The notes: generated by a model not told the origin, from the sequence alone. Counted from the stretch's first letter, positions 44,577-53,584 are shown. The stretch: DNA of 64,000 bases from Methylacidimicrobium sp. B4 (GCF_017310545.1 NZ_CP066203.1:1674001-1738000), one strand, 5' to 3'. Numbers and translations: made by a program.

Positions 44577-46471
44577 CGGGAACGGCGCGACTCCACCTCG
44601 GCCTCGATGGTTTGCCACCAAGAGGAGAGGCGCGCCTCCGCCCGCTTTTCCTGGGCGCGGAGGTCGTCTTCCGCCTCGGCCCGGTGGAAGAGATAGAACT
44701 TCATCTTGGGCTCAGTACCGGAGCAGCGGATCGCCAGACGCTCTCCCCCGGGAAAGGAGAAGCGCAGAAAAGCTTCTCTGGGCAGGAGATCTCCATCGGC
44801 ATCCCAATGGCGCTCCCGGTCGAAGTCCTCCGTGTCCATGGGGAGAACGCCGTCGGGTCCGACGGGAGGTGACTGCCGAAACGACCGCAGAAGCCGGCTT
44901 CTTTGCTCGGACCCGTCGGCGCTTTCCAGCGTCAGGGTCTCCAGCCTTTCGGCGAAGAAGCCGAAGCGTCGGTAGAGCGAGTCCAGGAGGCCCAGGAGGG
45001 TCTTCCCCTCTCTGGCAGCCCATCCGGCCACCTCGACGAGCTGAAGAGCTGCAGCGTTGCCATCCTTCTCGCGCACGCGATCGGTCGCCAGGCTGCCGTG
45101 GCTCTCTTCGCCTCCAAAGACAAGCCAGTGGCGATCCCGCGGATCGCCTGACGCCATCTCCTCGTACCGTCGAAGCTTGGCCGCAATATACTTGAATCCG
45201 GTCAGCGTCTCCACGCAGCGGACCCCAGAAGCCTCGGCGATCGCGCGGAGCAGGTCGGTCGTCACGAAGGTCTTGAGCAGGACCGGGGTTCCAGAGATCC
45301 GGTCCTTTCCGCTTCGATGGACGGTTCGCTCGCACCGGTGATAGGCGAGCAAGGCCGCGATCTGATTCCCAGTCAGGATGCGCCACCCGGCGGCGGGATC
45401 GAAGGTGGCGGCACCCAGACGATCGGCGTCGGGATCGGTGCCCAGAACAAGATTGGCTCCCTCCGCTTCCGCTTGCCGGATCGCCTGTGCGAGCGACCGG
45501 GGATCCTCGGGATTCGCCGAGGAGACGCCGGGAAATCGCCCATCCGGTGATTCCTGGCCGATCGCAAGGGAGCAGGCAATCCCTTGGCGGGCGAGGAGAG
45601 CGGGAACCGCGTGGACCCCGACCCCGTGCAAAGGGGTATAGACGATCCGGATCGACCGCCGGGCGCTCTCGATCGCATCTGGCTCCAGAATCGTCGATTC
45701 GATCGCCTCGAAGTAGGCCTGGTCGCAATCGGCCCCGAGATGGCAAAGAGTTCCGGGTGCTTCTCCTTCTGGCACTGGGCTAGCGAAGGAGATCGCCTCG
45801 ATGGAGCGGCTCACGGCTTCGGCCGCCTCAGCCGTGATCTGGCTGCCGTCGGAGAGGTAGACCTTGAGTCCATTGTCCCAGGGCGGGTTGTGACTCGCGG
45901 TCACCATGATGCCGGCGTCGGCGGCGAGCCGACGGATCGCAAAGGAGAGCTCCGGGGTGGGGCGCTCCACGGGAAAGAGCCAGATTTGGAAGCCGAGCTT
46001 TCGGAGGGTCTCGGCGCAGACATCGGCAAAAGCGGCCGAGAAGAGCCGCGTGTCCCGAGCGATCACGACGGAAAGCGGCCGTCTGGCCGACGCACGCCGC
46101 AAGTACTCTGCGAACCCGAGCACGGTCCGGCGGACCGTCCTCTCGTTGAGCATCGCGCTTCCCACCGCCGGGAAGCGCGGGGGATCCGCAGGATCGGCGC
46201 CCCCTCGCTCCGCCGCCGTGGGAACGCGGCCGATCGTCCGGCTGCGAATGCCGCCAGTTCCAAAAAACAGGCCTCTCCCGAACCGGTGCTCAATCTCCTC
46301 CCATCGCGCATCGGCGAGCAATTCGGCAATGCTTCCCGCCTCGACAAAGGAGAGATCGGGAAGGGCGAGAAAGTCGGAAAGAAGTGCTGCGGTACGCGGC
46401 GCAAGGTTGTCCTGCGCCCGTTCGGGCAGCCGGAAGGAGGCGGGAGAATGAGACGTTTCGAGCGGCCGCAC
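44573..46471 (-). CDS. Phosphoglucomutase/phosphomannomutase family protein (phospho-sugar mutase)
   Basis: Moves the phosphate group between C1 and C6 of a hexose phosphate. The 632 residues carry the serine phosphate site TASHNPPWDNG near 190, the magnesium loop GTDPDADRLG near 330, the sugar-binding GGEESHG near 440 and the phosphate loop RCSGTEPKMK at the C terminus. The length and the GRGLFFGTGGIRSRTIGR N-terminal block fit the large bacterial/PGM2-like mutases, so glucose or a pentose bisphosphate mutase activity is possible. The start codon at 46471 is GTG. It precedes the symporter gene with an overlap. Confidence 0.93.
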   Translation of the reverse strand: MRPLETSHSPASFRLPERAQDNLAPRTAALLSDFLALPDLSFVEAGSIAELLADARWEEIEHRFGRGLFFGTGGIRSRTIGRVPTAAERGGADPADPPRFPAVGSAMLNERTVRRTVLGFAEYLRRASARRPLSVVIARDTRLFSAAFADVCAETLRKLGFQIWLFPVERPTPELSFAIRRLAADAGIMVTASHNPPWDNGLKVYLSDGSQITAEAAEAVSRSIEAISFASPVPEGEAPGTLCHLGADCDQAYFEAIESTILEPDAIESARRSIRIVYTPLHGVGVHAVPALLARQGIACSLAIGQESPDGRFPGVSSANPEDPRSLAQAIRQAEAEGANLVLGTDPDADRLGAATFDPAAGWRILTGNQIAALLAYHRCERTVHRSGKDRISGTPVLLKTFVTTDLLRAIAEASGVRCVETLTGFKYIAAKLRRYEEMASGDPRDRHWLVFGGEESHGSLATDRVREKDGNAAALQLVEVAGWAAREGKTLLGLLDSLYRRFGFFAERLETLTLESADGSEQRSRLLRSFRQSPPVGPDGVLPMDTEDFDRERHWDADGDLLPREAFLRFSFPGGERLAIRCSGTEPKMKFYLFHRAEAEDDLRAQEKRAEARLSSWWQTIEAEVESRRSR

Positions 46472-46637
46472 GCAAGGGACACCCTACTGAGCGGGAGAGC
46501 GGCTGACAAGAGACCGGGAGGAAGAACTTGCGCCGCATCGGTCGTGCCTGCCCCAGCAGCGAGCGAGCATCAAGCTCGACCGGAAGGCCGCATTCCCTGT
46601 TTTCCCGGGGTGAACGCATCCTGCCGTGAGAAAACAA

Positions 46638-46666
46638 TTGGCCAAGCGCAACCTTTCTGATTATTT
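46638..46666 (+). promoter_or_regulatory. Possible sigma70-type promoter of rpsO-pnp
   Basis: TTGGCC (46638-46643) and TTATTT (46661-46666) are separated by 17 bases in an AT-rich patch 21 bases before the rpsO start. The match to consensus is modest, especially at the second box. Confidence 0.3.
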
Positions 46667-46686
46667 TACCCGAAAAAGAAAAAGCG

Positions 46687-46953
46687 ATGCTCGATCAGGA
46701 GAAGAAACAAGCAATCATCACCGGGTTTCGTCGTCATGACGGCGACACGGGATCGGCAACCGTACAGGTGGCCCTCCTTTCCCAAAGAATCCAGCAACTC
46801 ACCGATCACCTCCGACAGAACCAGAAGGATCATAGCTCGAGGCGCGGACTATTGCGGATGGTGAGTCGTCGGCGCAAGCTGCTGGATTACTTGAATCGGA
46901 CGGAGCCTGTCAGCTACCGCGACCTGATTGGTCGGTTGTCGTTGCGCAAGTAG
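46687..46953 (+). CDS. rpsO: 30S ribosomal protein S15
   Basis: Small-subunit protein that binds 16S rRNA early in assembly. The 88 residues match the family throughout: [30 protein letters not shown] and [13 protein letters not shown]. The gene order rpsO-pnp is conserved in many bacteria, and the S15 mRNA is often autoregulated, though I see no clear pseudoknot here. Confidence 0.98.
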   Translation: MLDQEKKQAIITGFRRHDGDTGSATVQVALLSQRIQQLTDHLRQNQKDHSSRRGLLRMVSRRRKLLDYLNRTEPVSYRDLIGRLSLRK

Positions 46954-46972
46954 CCGTTGCTACTGGAGCAGC

Positions 46973-46996
46973 GGAGCCCTGTATTTTTGGGCTTCC
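46973..46996 (+). promoter_or_regulatory. Hairpin between rpsO and pnp
   Basis: GGAGCCC (46973-46979) can pair with GGGCTTC (46989-46995) over 7 positions including one G-T pair, with a 9-base T-rich loop. It sits in the 71-base gap where E. coli has a terminator and RNase III processing site. No T-run follows the stem, so processing or mRNA stability is likelier than strong termination. Confidence 0.35.
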
Positions 46997-47024
46997 ACGT
47001 ATCGCAGAGAAGAAAGGACTAGGA

Positions 47025-49166
47025 ATGGAACTTCCAGTACGCGTATCGGTCGCTTGTGGCGAATCACCGATCACATTACAAACCGGGGAATTGGCCAAGC
47101 TCGCGGACGGCGCCGCCGTGGTCAGTTGTGGAGAGACCGTGGTCTTGGCGACCGTGGTCTCCACAAAATCAGTCAAGCCGGAGCAGGATTTCCTGCCCCT
47201 CCAGGTGGAATATCGGGAGCGGGCGGCCGCCGCAGGTCGGATTCCGGGAGGGTATTTTCGACGGGAGGGGCGTCCGACCGAGAAGGAGATTCTGACCGCG
47301 CGGATGATCGACCGACCGCTGCGGCCTCTCTTTCCCAAAGGATATTTTTACGAAACACAGGTCATCATCGCCCTGCTGTCGGCAGATGCACAAAACGACC
47401 CGGATATCCTGGCCATCAATGCTGCATCCCTTTCCTTGATGGTATCGGACATTCCTTTTGCCGGTCCTGTCGGTGCGGTTCGCCTGGGCCGACTGGAGGG
47501 GAAATGGGTGATCAATCCCACCCACCGGGATCGCGAGTTCAGCGATCTCGATCTGGTCTACGTGGGAACGGAGACCGAGGCGCTCATGATCGAAGGGAGT
47601 GCCCGGGAGCTGCCGGAGGCTGACTTCCAGCGTGCGCTCGAGGTGGCGCAAGAGGCCATCGAGGGCTTGATCCAGGGGCAGAAGGAGATCGCGGCCAAGG
47701 TTGGCCGGCCAAAGAGGAGTTATTCTGCTTATCTGGCAGACCCCCAGATCGTCGCATTCTCCGCCGAGCAGATGGGCAGCCGGCTGGAGGAAGCCCTCTA
47801 TCTCCCGCAGAAGCAGGACCGGGAGAACGCACTGGATCGACTGAACGCCGAACTGGCCGAGAAGATCCGCGAGCGTTTCCCGACGGCTTCGGACGCCGAC
47901 ATCGCCAGGGCGTTCACGAAGCTCCAGGTGCAGATGTTCCGCCACCGGGTCCTGGAAGAAGGGAAACGGTGCGACGGGAGGAGATTTGACGAGGTGAGGC
48001 CTCTATCGGCTCGGACGGGGATCCTTCCGCGGGTTCACGGAACGGCCCTCTTCTCGCGCGGAGAGACCCAGGCGCTCTGCATGGCGACCCTGGCCTCGCT
48101 GAGCGAGGCGCAGGAGATCGACGCCTACGGGGGTGGGGAGACGACCAAGCGATTCCTCCTTCATTACAACTTCCCGCCGTTCAGCGTCGGGGAGGTGGGG
48201 CGAATCGGAGGGCAGAGCCGACGGGAGATCGGCCATGGCGCGCTGGCCGAGCGTTCCATTTTGCAGGTCGTCCCACCGGAATCGAGCTTCCCCTATGCCA
48301 TTCGGGTGAACTCGGAGGTTCTCGAGTCGAACGGGTCGACCTCCATGGCTTCGGTCTGCGGGGGCACGCTCTCCCTCATGGACGCCGGGGTGCCTCTGAA
48401 AGCTCCCGTGGCGGGGATTTCCGTGGGGCTCGTGACCGAAGCGGACGATGCGGGCAGTATCGGTCGTTACGTGCTTCTCACCGACATCCTTGGCTTGGAG
48501 GATCATTACGGCGATATGGATTTCAAGCTGGCGGGCACCGAGCAGGGGGTCACGGGGTTTCAGCTCGACCTGAAGCTTCCAGGGATTCCGATCCGGCTCT
48601 TGCAGGAGGCGATCGGGCGGGCCGCCGAAGCCCGGCGCCAGATCCTGGCCTTCATGCAGCAGGTCTTGCAGGCGCCGCGCAAGGAGCTTTCCAAGCATGC
48701 GCCCCGCATCGACACGCTCAAGATTCATCCGGACAAGATCGGGCTGCTGATCGGACCAGGCGGCAAGAACATCAAGCGGATTTCCGCCGAGAGCGGTGCG
48801 GAGCTCAGCGTGGAAGACGACGGGACCGTCCGCATCTATTCGCCCGATGGCAATGCGATGGCGCTCGCGCGGGAGATGGTGGAGGAGCTGGTCGGCGAGC
48901 TGGTCGTGGGCGGGCTCTACCGGGGGCGCGTGAGCGGGATCAAGGACTTTGGCTGCTTCGTCGAAATTCGCGGCAAGGGAGAGGGCCTGGTCCATATATC
49001 GGAGCTTGCGGAGACACCCGTCCGCCGGGTCGAGGAGGTCGTCCGGATGGGGGAAGAGGTCTGGATCAAGTGCATCGGCATTGACGATCGCGGGAGGTAT
49101 AAATTTAGCCGCAAGGCGGCTCTGCGCGACAAGCGTCTGGAGGAGGAGCAGCCGACCGCGCAGTAA
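47025..49166 (+). CDS. pnp: Polyribonucleotide nucleotidyltransferase (PNPase)
   Basis: Phosphorolytic 3'-5' exoribonuclease of RNA decay. The 713 residues contain two RNase PH-like domains (about 10-230 and 300-550) with the linking helical domain, GGGETTKRFLLHYNFPPFSVGE and DILGLEDHYGDMDFKLAGT, a KH domain with GLLIGPGGKNIKRI near 580, and an S1 domain with GGLYRGRVSGIKDFGCFVEI near 630-700. AAGGA lies about 6 bases before ATG. It follows rpsO by 71 bases. Confidence 0.98.
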   Translation: MELPVRVSVACGESPITLQTGELAKLADGAAVVSCGETVVLATVVSTKSVKPEQDFLPLQVEYRERAAAAGRIPGGYFRREGRPTEKEILTARMIDRPLRPLFPKGYFYETQVIIALLSADAQNDPDILAINAASLSLMVSDIPFAGPVGAVRLGRLEGKWVINPTHRDREFSDLDLVYVGTETEALMIEGSARELPEADFQRALEVAQEAIEGLIQGQKEIAAKVGRPKRSYSAYLADPQIVAFSAEQMGSRLEEALYLPQKQDRENALDRLNAELAEKIRERFPTASDADIARAFTKLQVQMFRHRVLEEGKRCDGRRFDEVRPLSARTGILPRVHGTALFSRGETQALCMATLASLSEAQEIDAYGGGETTKRFLLHYNFPPFSVGEVGRIGGQSRREIGHGALAERSILQVVPPESSFPYAIRVNSEVLESNGSTSMASVCGGTLSLMDAGVPLKAPVAGISVGLVTEADDAGSIGRYVLLTDILGLEDHYGDMDFKLAGTEQGVTGFQLDLKLPGIPIRLLQEAIGRAAEARRQILAFMQQVLQAPRKELSKHAPRIDTLKIHPDKIGLLIGPGGKNIKRISAESGAELSVEDDGTVRIYSPDGNAMALAREMVEELVGELVVGGLYRGRVSGIKDFGCFVEIRGKGEGLVHISELAETPVRRVEEVVRMGEEVWIKCIGIDDRGRYKFSRKAALRDKRLEEEQPTAQ

Positions 49167-49241
49167 GGCTCGGACGATCAGCCGCTCCCTCTTTCGGCGG
49201 CAGAAGGCCAAGCGAGCTTGGGAAGGGGAAAGGAGGACCCG

Positions 49242-49718
49242 ATGGCGCTACCGGTAGGAACAGCAGCACCCGACTTTGCGCTCAAGAGCAAGACACCGGA
49301 AGGGCTCGTCGAAATCCGGCTGAGTTCCTTTCGTGGCAGAAAGGTCGTCCTTCTCTTCTTTCCTCTAGCGTTCACGAGTGTCTGCACCGAGGAGATGTGC
49401 CGCATGACCGAGGCGCTCAACGCCTACGGGCGACTCGATGCGTCCATCCTTGCGGTGAGCGTGGACAGCCCTTTCGCGCAGGAAGCATGGGCGCAGCGGG
49501 AAGGAATCCACATTCCCCTTCTTTCGGATCTCAACAAGGAGGTTACCAGGACCTATGGGGTCCTGCTTCCCGGGGTTCTGGGCATCGGTGATGTGGCCGC
49601 CCGGGCGGCCTTCGTGATCGACCGGCAGGGGAAGATCGCCTATGCGGAAGTGACCGCCAATCCGACCGTCCTTCCCCGGTTTTCCGCGATCGAAGAGACC
49701 GTGGGTCGACTCGACTGA
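49242..49718 (+). CDS. Peroxiredoxin (AhpE/redoxin-like)
   Basis: Thiol peroxidase that detoxifies peroxides in the cytoplasm. The 158 residues have the thioredoxin fold, with GTAAPDFALKSK at the start and the active-site motif PLAFTSVCTEEMC, where the first Cys is the peroxidatic residue near 50; a second Cys follows five residues later. The start ATG 49242 has AAAGGAGG about 6 bases upstream, so the upstream ATG at 49218 is not used. pfk follows by 49 bases. Confidence 0.92.
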   Translation: MALPVGTAAPDFALKSKTPEGLVEIRLSSFRGRKVVLLFFPLAFTSVCTEEMCRMTEALNAYGRLDASILAVSVDSPFAQEAWAQREGIHIPLLSDLNKEVTRTYGVLLPGVLGIGDVAARAAFVIDRQGKIAYAEVTANPTVLPRFSAIEETVGRLD

Positions 49719-49767
49719 AGAGCCGACGAGAGGAAGAAGAGACGGCGGACGCGGGCAATAGGGCGGT

Positions 49768-50862
49768 ATGGCGGCGTTCCGTGTCGGCATCCTCACGAGC
49801 GGCGGAGACTGCCCGGGTCTCAATGCGGTGATTCGCGCTGTGGTGGCGGCCTCCTCTCAGCGCGGATGGGAGGTGTTTGGGTTCATCGATGGCTTCGAGG
49901 GGCTCCTCTCTCCGGTTCGCTATCGAATCCTTGAGGATCCCGCGACCGTCGGGATCGCGAGCCTTGGCGGCACCATCCTGGGTACGACCAACCGCGGCCG
50001 ATTTGCAACCCGAGTAGGGCTCGGCGAGATCCACCAGATCCCCAAGGCGGTGCTCGACGAGGTCTGGGAGACGGTCGAGGGCTTGGAAATCGGGGGGCTC
50101 ATCTGCATTGGAGGGGATGGTTCGCTCACCGCCGCGCAGCAGCTCTTCGAGGCGAAGCTACCGATCGTCGGCGTTCCCAAGACGATCGATAACGACATCT
50201 CGGCGACCTCGATCTCCTTTGGCTTCTACTCGGCTGTCGAGTTTGTCACTCAGGCTCTTGACCGTTTGCGTTCGACGGCGGTCAGCCACAAGCGGGTCAT
50301 GGTCGTCGAGGTCATGGGAAGATATGCCGGTTGGATCGCGCTCTTTGGCGGCCTGGCGGGCGGTGCCGACGTGATCCTTCTGCCCGAGATCCCCTTCCAC
50401 TATGAAAAGATCGCCCACGAGGTGCGCAAGCGCGTCGCCGAAGGGGCCCTGCAGACGATGATCGTCGTCGCGGAGGGGGCTCGTCCGGATCACGGCCAGT
50501 TTGTGACGCAAGACGACGAGATGGAAAAGGGATTCCTGGGGGAAATTCGGCTGGGAGGGATTGGCCGGCATGTGGCCAAGATGGTCGAGCAGATGACCGG
50601 CCGGGAGAGCCGGGAGGTCGTGCTGGGACATCTCCAGCGCGGCGGTCCTCCCACGGCGATCGATCGGAATCTCGGAATGCTCTTCGGGGTGGCCGCCGTG
50701 CGGCTCGTGGAGCAGAAACGCTTCGGAGAGATGGTCGCCTTTCAGAACGAGCGCGTGGGATCGGTGCCGATTCTTGACGCGGTCCGCGAAAGCAAGACCG
50801 TTCCGCTCGACTGCGAGGAGATCGCCGCCGCGCGCGCGGTCGGCATCGCCTTCGGGGATTGA
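49768..50862 (+). CDS. pfkA: 6-phosphofructokinase (group III type)
   Basis: Phosphorylates fructose-6-phosphate. The 364 residues have GILTSGGDCPGLNAVIRA at the start, the nucleotide loop IGGDGSLTAA, PKTIDNDIS, EVMGRYAGWIAL and the C-terminal VVLGHLQRGGPPTAIDRNL. The residue after GGD is Gly, the ATP type, whereas PPi enzymes have Asp there; the PKTIDND Lys is the position that is Gly in E. coli PfkA. This combination is known from group III enzymes such as that of Streptomyces coelicolor, which use ATP. The phosphate donor should therefore be ATP, but this is inference. Confidence 0.93.
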   Translation: MAAFRVGILTSGGDCPGLNAVIRAVVAASSQRGWEVFGFIDGFEGLLSPVRYRILEDPATVGIASLGGTILGTTNRGRFATRVGLGEIHQIPKAVLDEVWETVEGLEIGGLICIGGDGSLTAAQQLFEAKLPIVGVPKTIDNDISATSISFGFYSAVEFVTQALDRLRSTAVSHKRVMVVEVMGRYAGWIALFGGLAGGADVILLPEIPFHYEKIAHEVRKRVAEGALQTMIVVAEGARPDHGQFVTQDDEMEKGFLGEIRLGGIGRHVAKMVEQMTGRESREVVLGHLQRGGPPTAIDRNLGMLFGVAAVRLVEQKRFGEMVAFQNERVGSVPILDAVRESKTVPLDCEEIAAARAVGIAFGD

Positions 50863-50914
50863 CCGGAGCCCATGCATGCGACGCGCTGACCAGGCGTCGG
50901 CAACGGAAGCCTGA

Positions 50915-51484
50915 TCATTGAGGAACGGTCATCGGAGGAACCGAGCCCCAGGTATTGCTCCAGCCCTTTCCGGGATACCCCCAGACCCAATCCCTCCTTG
51001 GATAGGAGGGAGAGTCGCGCTGCCCTCCATATTGGGGCCACAAGTGGATCTCCATCGCGGCGACCAGGGGGTAGGTGTAGGGCCGATCGCCGATCTGCCC
51101 CGCCTGTATGCCAAGGGCGTGCCCCAAAACCGTGACATCACGCCCTTTGCGATAGACGGATGGATCCAAAAAGGTCGCGCTCCGTGCGAGGAAACGGCCA
51201 CCGATCCGGTCGGAGGCGATCGGTCGATCGGAGCCGTCAAGCCGCTCCTGGAGAACTTCGAGCAGTGTACCCGCCTTGAGGTTCGTTGTTCGCAGGATGG
51301 CCCCTCCGAGCATTACGATGCGGCCCTGGTAGGAAGAAGGCTTCTGCACAAGCGCGCTGAAGGAAGGTTGGTCGCGGACCCGCCGCCTCACTTCGTCAGA
51401 AAATGGGCTGCTGCAGCCGGCAAGAAGCACCGCGAGAGCGAGGCAACCGATCGTTCTCCTTTTGCCATCGAAGAGCCGATTCAT
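50915..51484 (-). CDS. Slp-family outer-membrane lipoprotein, copy 1 of 4
   Basis: A 189-residue lipoprotein with the lipobox LLAGC (lipid-bearing Cys24). The Slp-like core contains QPSFSALVQKPSSYQGRIVM, LGGAILRTTNL, EVLQERLDGSDRPIASDRIG and GRFLARSATFLDPSVYRKG, then a Gly/Trp/Pro tail (WVWGYPGKGWSNTWGS). ATG 51484 starts the signal peptide; the longer frame to 51658 has no support. Slp proteins are stationary-phase or acid-stress outer-membrane lipoproteins in enterobacteria, with unknown activity. Four related genes lie in tandem here. Confidence 0.85.
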   Translation of the reverse strand: MNRLFDGKRRTIGCLALAVLLAGCSSPFSDEVRRRVRDQPSFSALVQKPSSYQGRIVMLGGAILRTTNLKAGTLLEVLQERLDGSDRPIASDRIGGRFLARSATFLDPSVYRKGRDVTVLGHALGIQAGQIGDRPYTYPLVAAMEIHLWPQYGGQRDSPSYPRRDWVWGYPGKGWSNTWGSVPPMTVPQ

Positions 51485-51537
51485 CAACCCCGTGCCTCTT
51501 CCAACCCCCGCGAACGCCGCTCCCTTCGGGCCACCCT

Positions 51538-52098
51538 TTACCAGAAGGTCAGCGGCGGCATCAAGGGCCAGCCCATGCCCCAATCCATCCCGGGATAGCC
51601 CCAGCCCCACTCGACGCGTGGATCGTTCCAGTGGTCGTCCACCACGTGCTCCCGCCACAGATGGATGGACCTCGCTGCAATCAGGGGGTAGGTGTAGCGC
51701 CTCTCCCCGATTCGCCCTGGCTGGGGCCCGACGACCCGTCCGACGATCGTGATCTCGCGGCCCTTGCCATAGACCTTGAGGTCGAGAAGGGTCGAGGTTC
51801 CCGCCACGAAGCGGCCTCCGGTTCGATCGGAGGCGATCGGCCGGTCGTAGGCATTGAGCGGCTTCTCGAGCACTTCCAGGTAGGTGCCGCCCTTGCGATG
51901 CTTGGCATAGAGGATGGTTCCGCCGACCATCACCGTGCGACCCCGGTAGGCGGAAGGATTGCCTCGAATCGTCGCGAAGGAGGGTTGATTCTGGACCTGC
52001 TGCTGGACCTCGTTGGGAAATGGGCTGCAGCTAACGGCGACCAGAGCGAACAGCGGGAGAAGATGCCGCCCCAGCCGCCTCCAGAAGAGCGTGTTCAT
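51538..52098 (-). CDS. Slp-family outer-membrane lipoprotein, copy 2 of 4
   Basis: A 186-residue paralogue of its neighbours. The signal peptide ends in the lipobox VAVSC. The core repeats the family order QPSFATIRGNPSAYRGRTVM, VGGTILYAKHRKGG, DRPIASDRTGGRFVAG and LDLKVYGKGREITIVGRV, and the C-terminal tail is Trp/Gly/Met-rich (WGWGYPGMDWGMGWPLM). ATG 52098 with AAGGA 11 bases upstream is chosen over the ATG at 52155. The copies are clearly diverged in sequence. Confidence 0.85.
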   Translation of the reverse strand: MNTLFWRRLGRHLLPLFALVAVSCSPFPNEVQQQVQNQPSFATIRGNPSAYRGRTVMVGGTILYAKHRKGGTYLEVLEKPLNAYDRPIASDRTGGRFVAGTSTLLDLKVYGKGREITIVGRVVGPQPGRIGERRYTYPLIAARSIHLWREHVVDDHWNDPRVEWGWGYPGMDWGMGWPLMPPLTFW

Positions 52099-52246
52099 CG
52101 CTTTCGATCCTTCCCCGAGAGGATTTGGATCGGCACGAGGAGCCAGCTTCGGCATTCAGGAATGTGCCACTACGGAATTTAGCCGCCGATTCGAGCCGGT
52201 GCAAGCGCGCGCATGGGAGAGGGCGGTGCCAGCCTCAAGGGGACTG

Positions 52247-52804
52247 CTACCACCACCAAGGGCCAAAGCCCCACCCCATGCCCAATCCCATCCCCGGATA
52301 GCCCCAGCCCCAGCCCATGCCGGGATAGCCCCAGTAGGAGTCGGCGGCCGTGTATTGCGGCCACAAGTGGATATGGGTCGCGGCGACCACGGGATAGGTG
52401 TAGGGCTTTTCGCCGATCACCCCCGGCTGGGGCGCAGCGAGGCGTCCGACGACCGTGACATCGCGTCCCTTGCTGTAGACCGACGGGTCGAGAAAGGTCG
52501 AGGTCCGGACAAGGAAGCGACCACCGATCTTATCCGAGTCGATCGGTTGATCAGAGCTATCGAGCCTTTCCTGGAGCACTTCGATTAGCGTGACGTCCTT
52601 GAGGTTCTTCGTTTGGGCGATCGTCCCCCCGAGCATGACCATGCGACCTCGGAAGGCGGAAGGGTTCTGCCGAATCGCGGCAAAGGACGGCTGACCCTTC
52701 ACCTGCTGCTTTACTTCGCTTGAGAATGGGCTGCAGCTGGACAGAAGCGTCGCAAGAATCAGGCAAGCGAGAGCCCGCGGCCACCCCTGAAATTGCGGAG
52801 CCAT
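52247..52804 (-). CDS. Slp-family outer-membrane lipoprotein, copy 3 of 4
   Basis: A 185-residue paralogue with lipobox LLSSC. The core has QPSFAAIRQNPSAFRGRMVM, LGGTIAQTKNLKDVT, DSSDQPIDSDKIGGRFLV and STFLDPSVYSKGRDVTVVGR. The tail is the most extreme of the four: repeats of GYPGMGWGWG and GLGMGWGFGPWWW. ATG 52804 opens the signal peptide; an upstream ATG at 52855 lacks support. It is closest in sequence to copy 1. Confidence 0.85.
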   Translation of the reverse strand: MAPQFQGWPRALACLILATLLSSCSPFSSEVKQQVKGQPSFAAIRQNPSAFRGRMVMLGGTIAQTKNLKDVTLIEVLQERLDSSDQPIDSDKIGGRFLVRTSTFLDPSVYSKGRDVTVVGRLAAPQPGVIGEKPYTYPVVAATHIHLWPQYTAADSYWGYPGMGWGWGYPGMGLGMGWGFGPWWW

Positions 52805-52826
52805 ACAAGCGAATCCCTTCTGCCGC

Positions 52827-53405
52827 TCACCACATGCCGAAGCCCGGCATGCCAAAGCCCGGGAAGAAGCCCATTCCCGACCCCCACATGCCCGGCTCGT
52901 AGCCCCAATTCATCATCGCCCAGTCGTAATCTGCCCCCACGCTGCTCTCGGGCTGCCAGAGATGGATCTGAGAAATCGAGACGACAGGGTAGGAGTAGCT
53001 TCTCTTCCCGATGGTTCCCGGCTGGATGCCGCTGACACGACCGGCCACGGTGACCTCGCGGCCGCGCTTGTAAATCGAAGGATCGAGGAACTTGGGAGTC
53101 ACGGCGAGAAAGCGCCCGCCCGATTGATTGGTCGAGCGCGGGCGTTCGTCGCCTCCCAGCGGTCTTTGGACGATTTCCAGGACTGTCGCGTTCTTCTGGT
53201 TCTGGATTTGGGCGATCTTGCCGCCCAAGATCACGAGTCGGCCCCGGTAGGCGGCGGGGTCCTGGCGCAGGGCACCGAACGAAGGTTGGTCCTTGGCAGC
53301 CTCCAGGGTAGATTCGGCAAAGGGCCCGCCGCATCCGGCCAGGGTAGCAAGCAGGAGAGCCGCGAGAGTCGACCCGAGACTGAACCGCACGCGTTGACTA
53401 CTCAT
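52827..53405 (-). CDS. Slp-family outer-membrane lipoprotein, copy 4 of 4
   Basis: A 192-residue paralogue, the most diverged and the first transcribed of the array. The lipobox is TLAGC. The core has QPSFGALRQDPAAYRGRLVI, LGGKIAQIQNQKNATV, NQSGGRFLAVTPKFLDPS and YKRGREVTVAGRVSG, and the tail is Gly/Met/Phe-rich (WGSGMGFFPGFGMPGFGMW). ATG 53405 is preferred over the frame start at 53450. The promoter should lie in the 179 bases between it and tonB. Confidence 0.82.
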   Translation of the reverse strand: MSSQRVRFSLGSTLAALLLATLAGCGGPFAESTLEAAKDQPSFGALRQDPAAYRGRLVILGGKIAQIQNQKNATVLEIVQRPLGGDERPRSTNQSGGRFLAVTPKFLDPSIYKRGREVTVAGRVSGIQPGTIGKRSYSYPVVSISQIHLWQPESSVGADYDWAMMNWGYEPGMWGSGMGFFPGFGMPGFGMW

Positions 53406-53534
53406 CGCCACTGACCTATGGGCGATCGGCAGCCCCTCCGTCAAGGCCAAACCGGCTTTCCGCGAGCACGGTCGAGCTCATCCTTCCAGCGGCAAAAATG
53501 TCTTTGGCGGCAACCGGATCCATGCGAAGGTATG

Positions 53535-53565
53535 CCACTGCCAAGCGGCCGCCTGCGGGCAGTGG
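53535..53565 (+). promoter_or_regulatory. Strong hairpin just upstream of tonB
   Basis: CCACTGCC (53535-53542) and GGCAGTGG (53558-53565) are perfect inverted repeats of 8 bases with a 15-base loop. The hairpin ends 20 bases before the tonB start codon, in the gap between tonB and the divergent lipoprotein array. No T-run follows, so it could be a translation-control structure or a protein-binding site rather than a terminator. Confidence 0.4.
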
Positions 53566-53584
53566 GACAGGAAGAGATCAGGGG

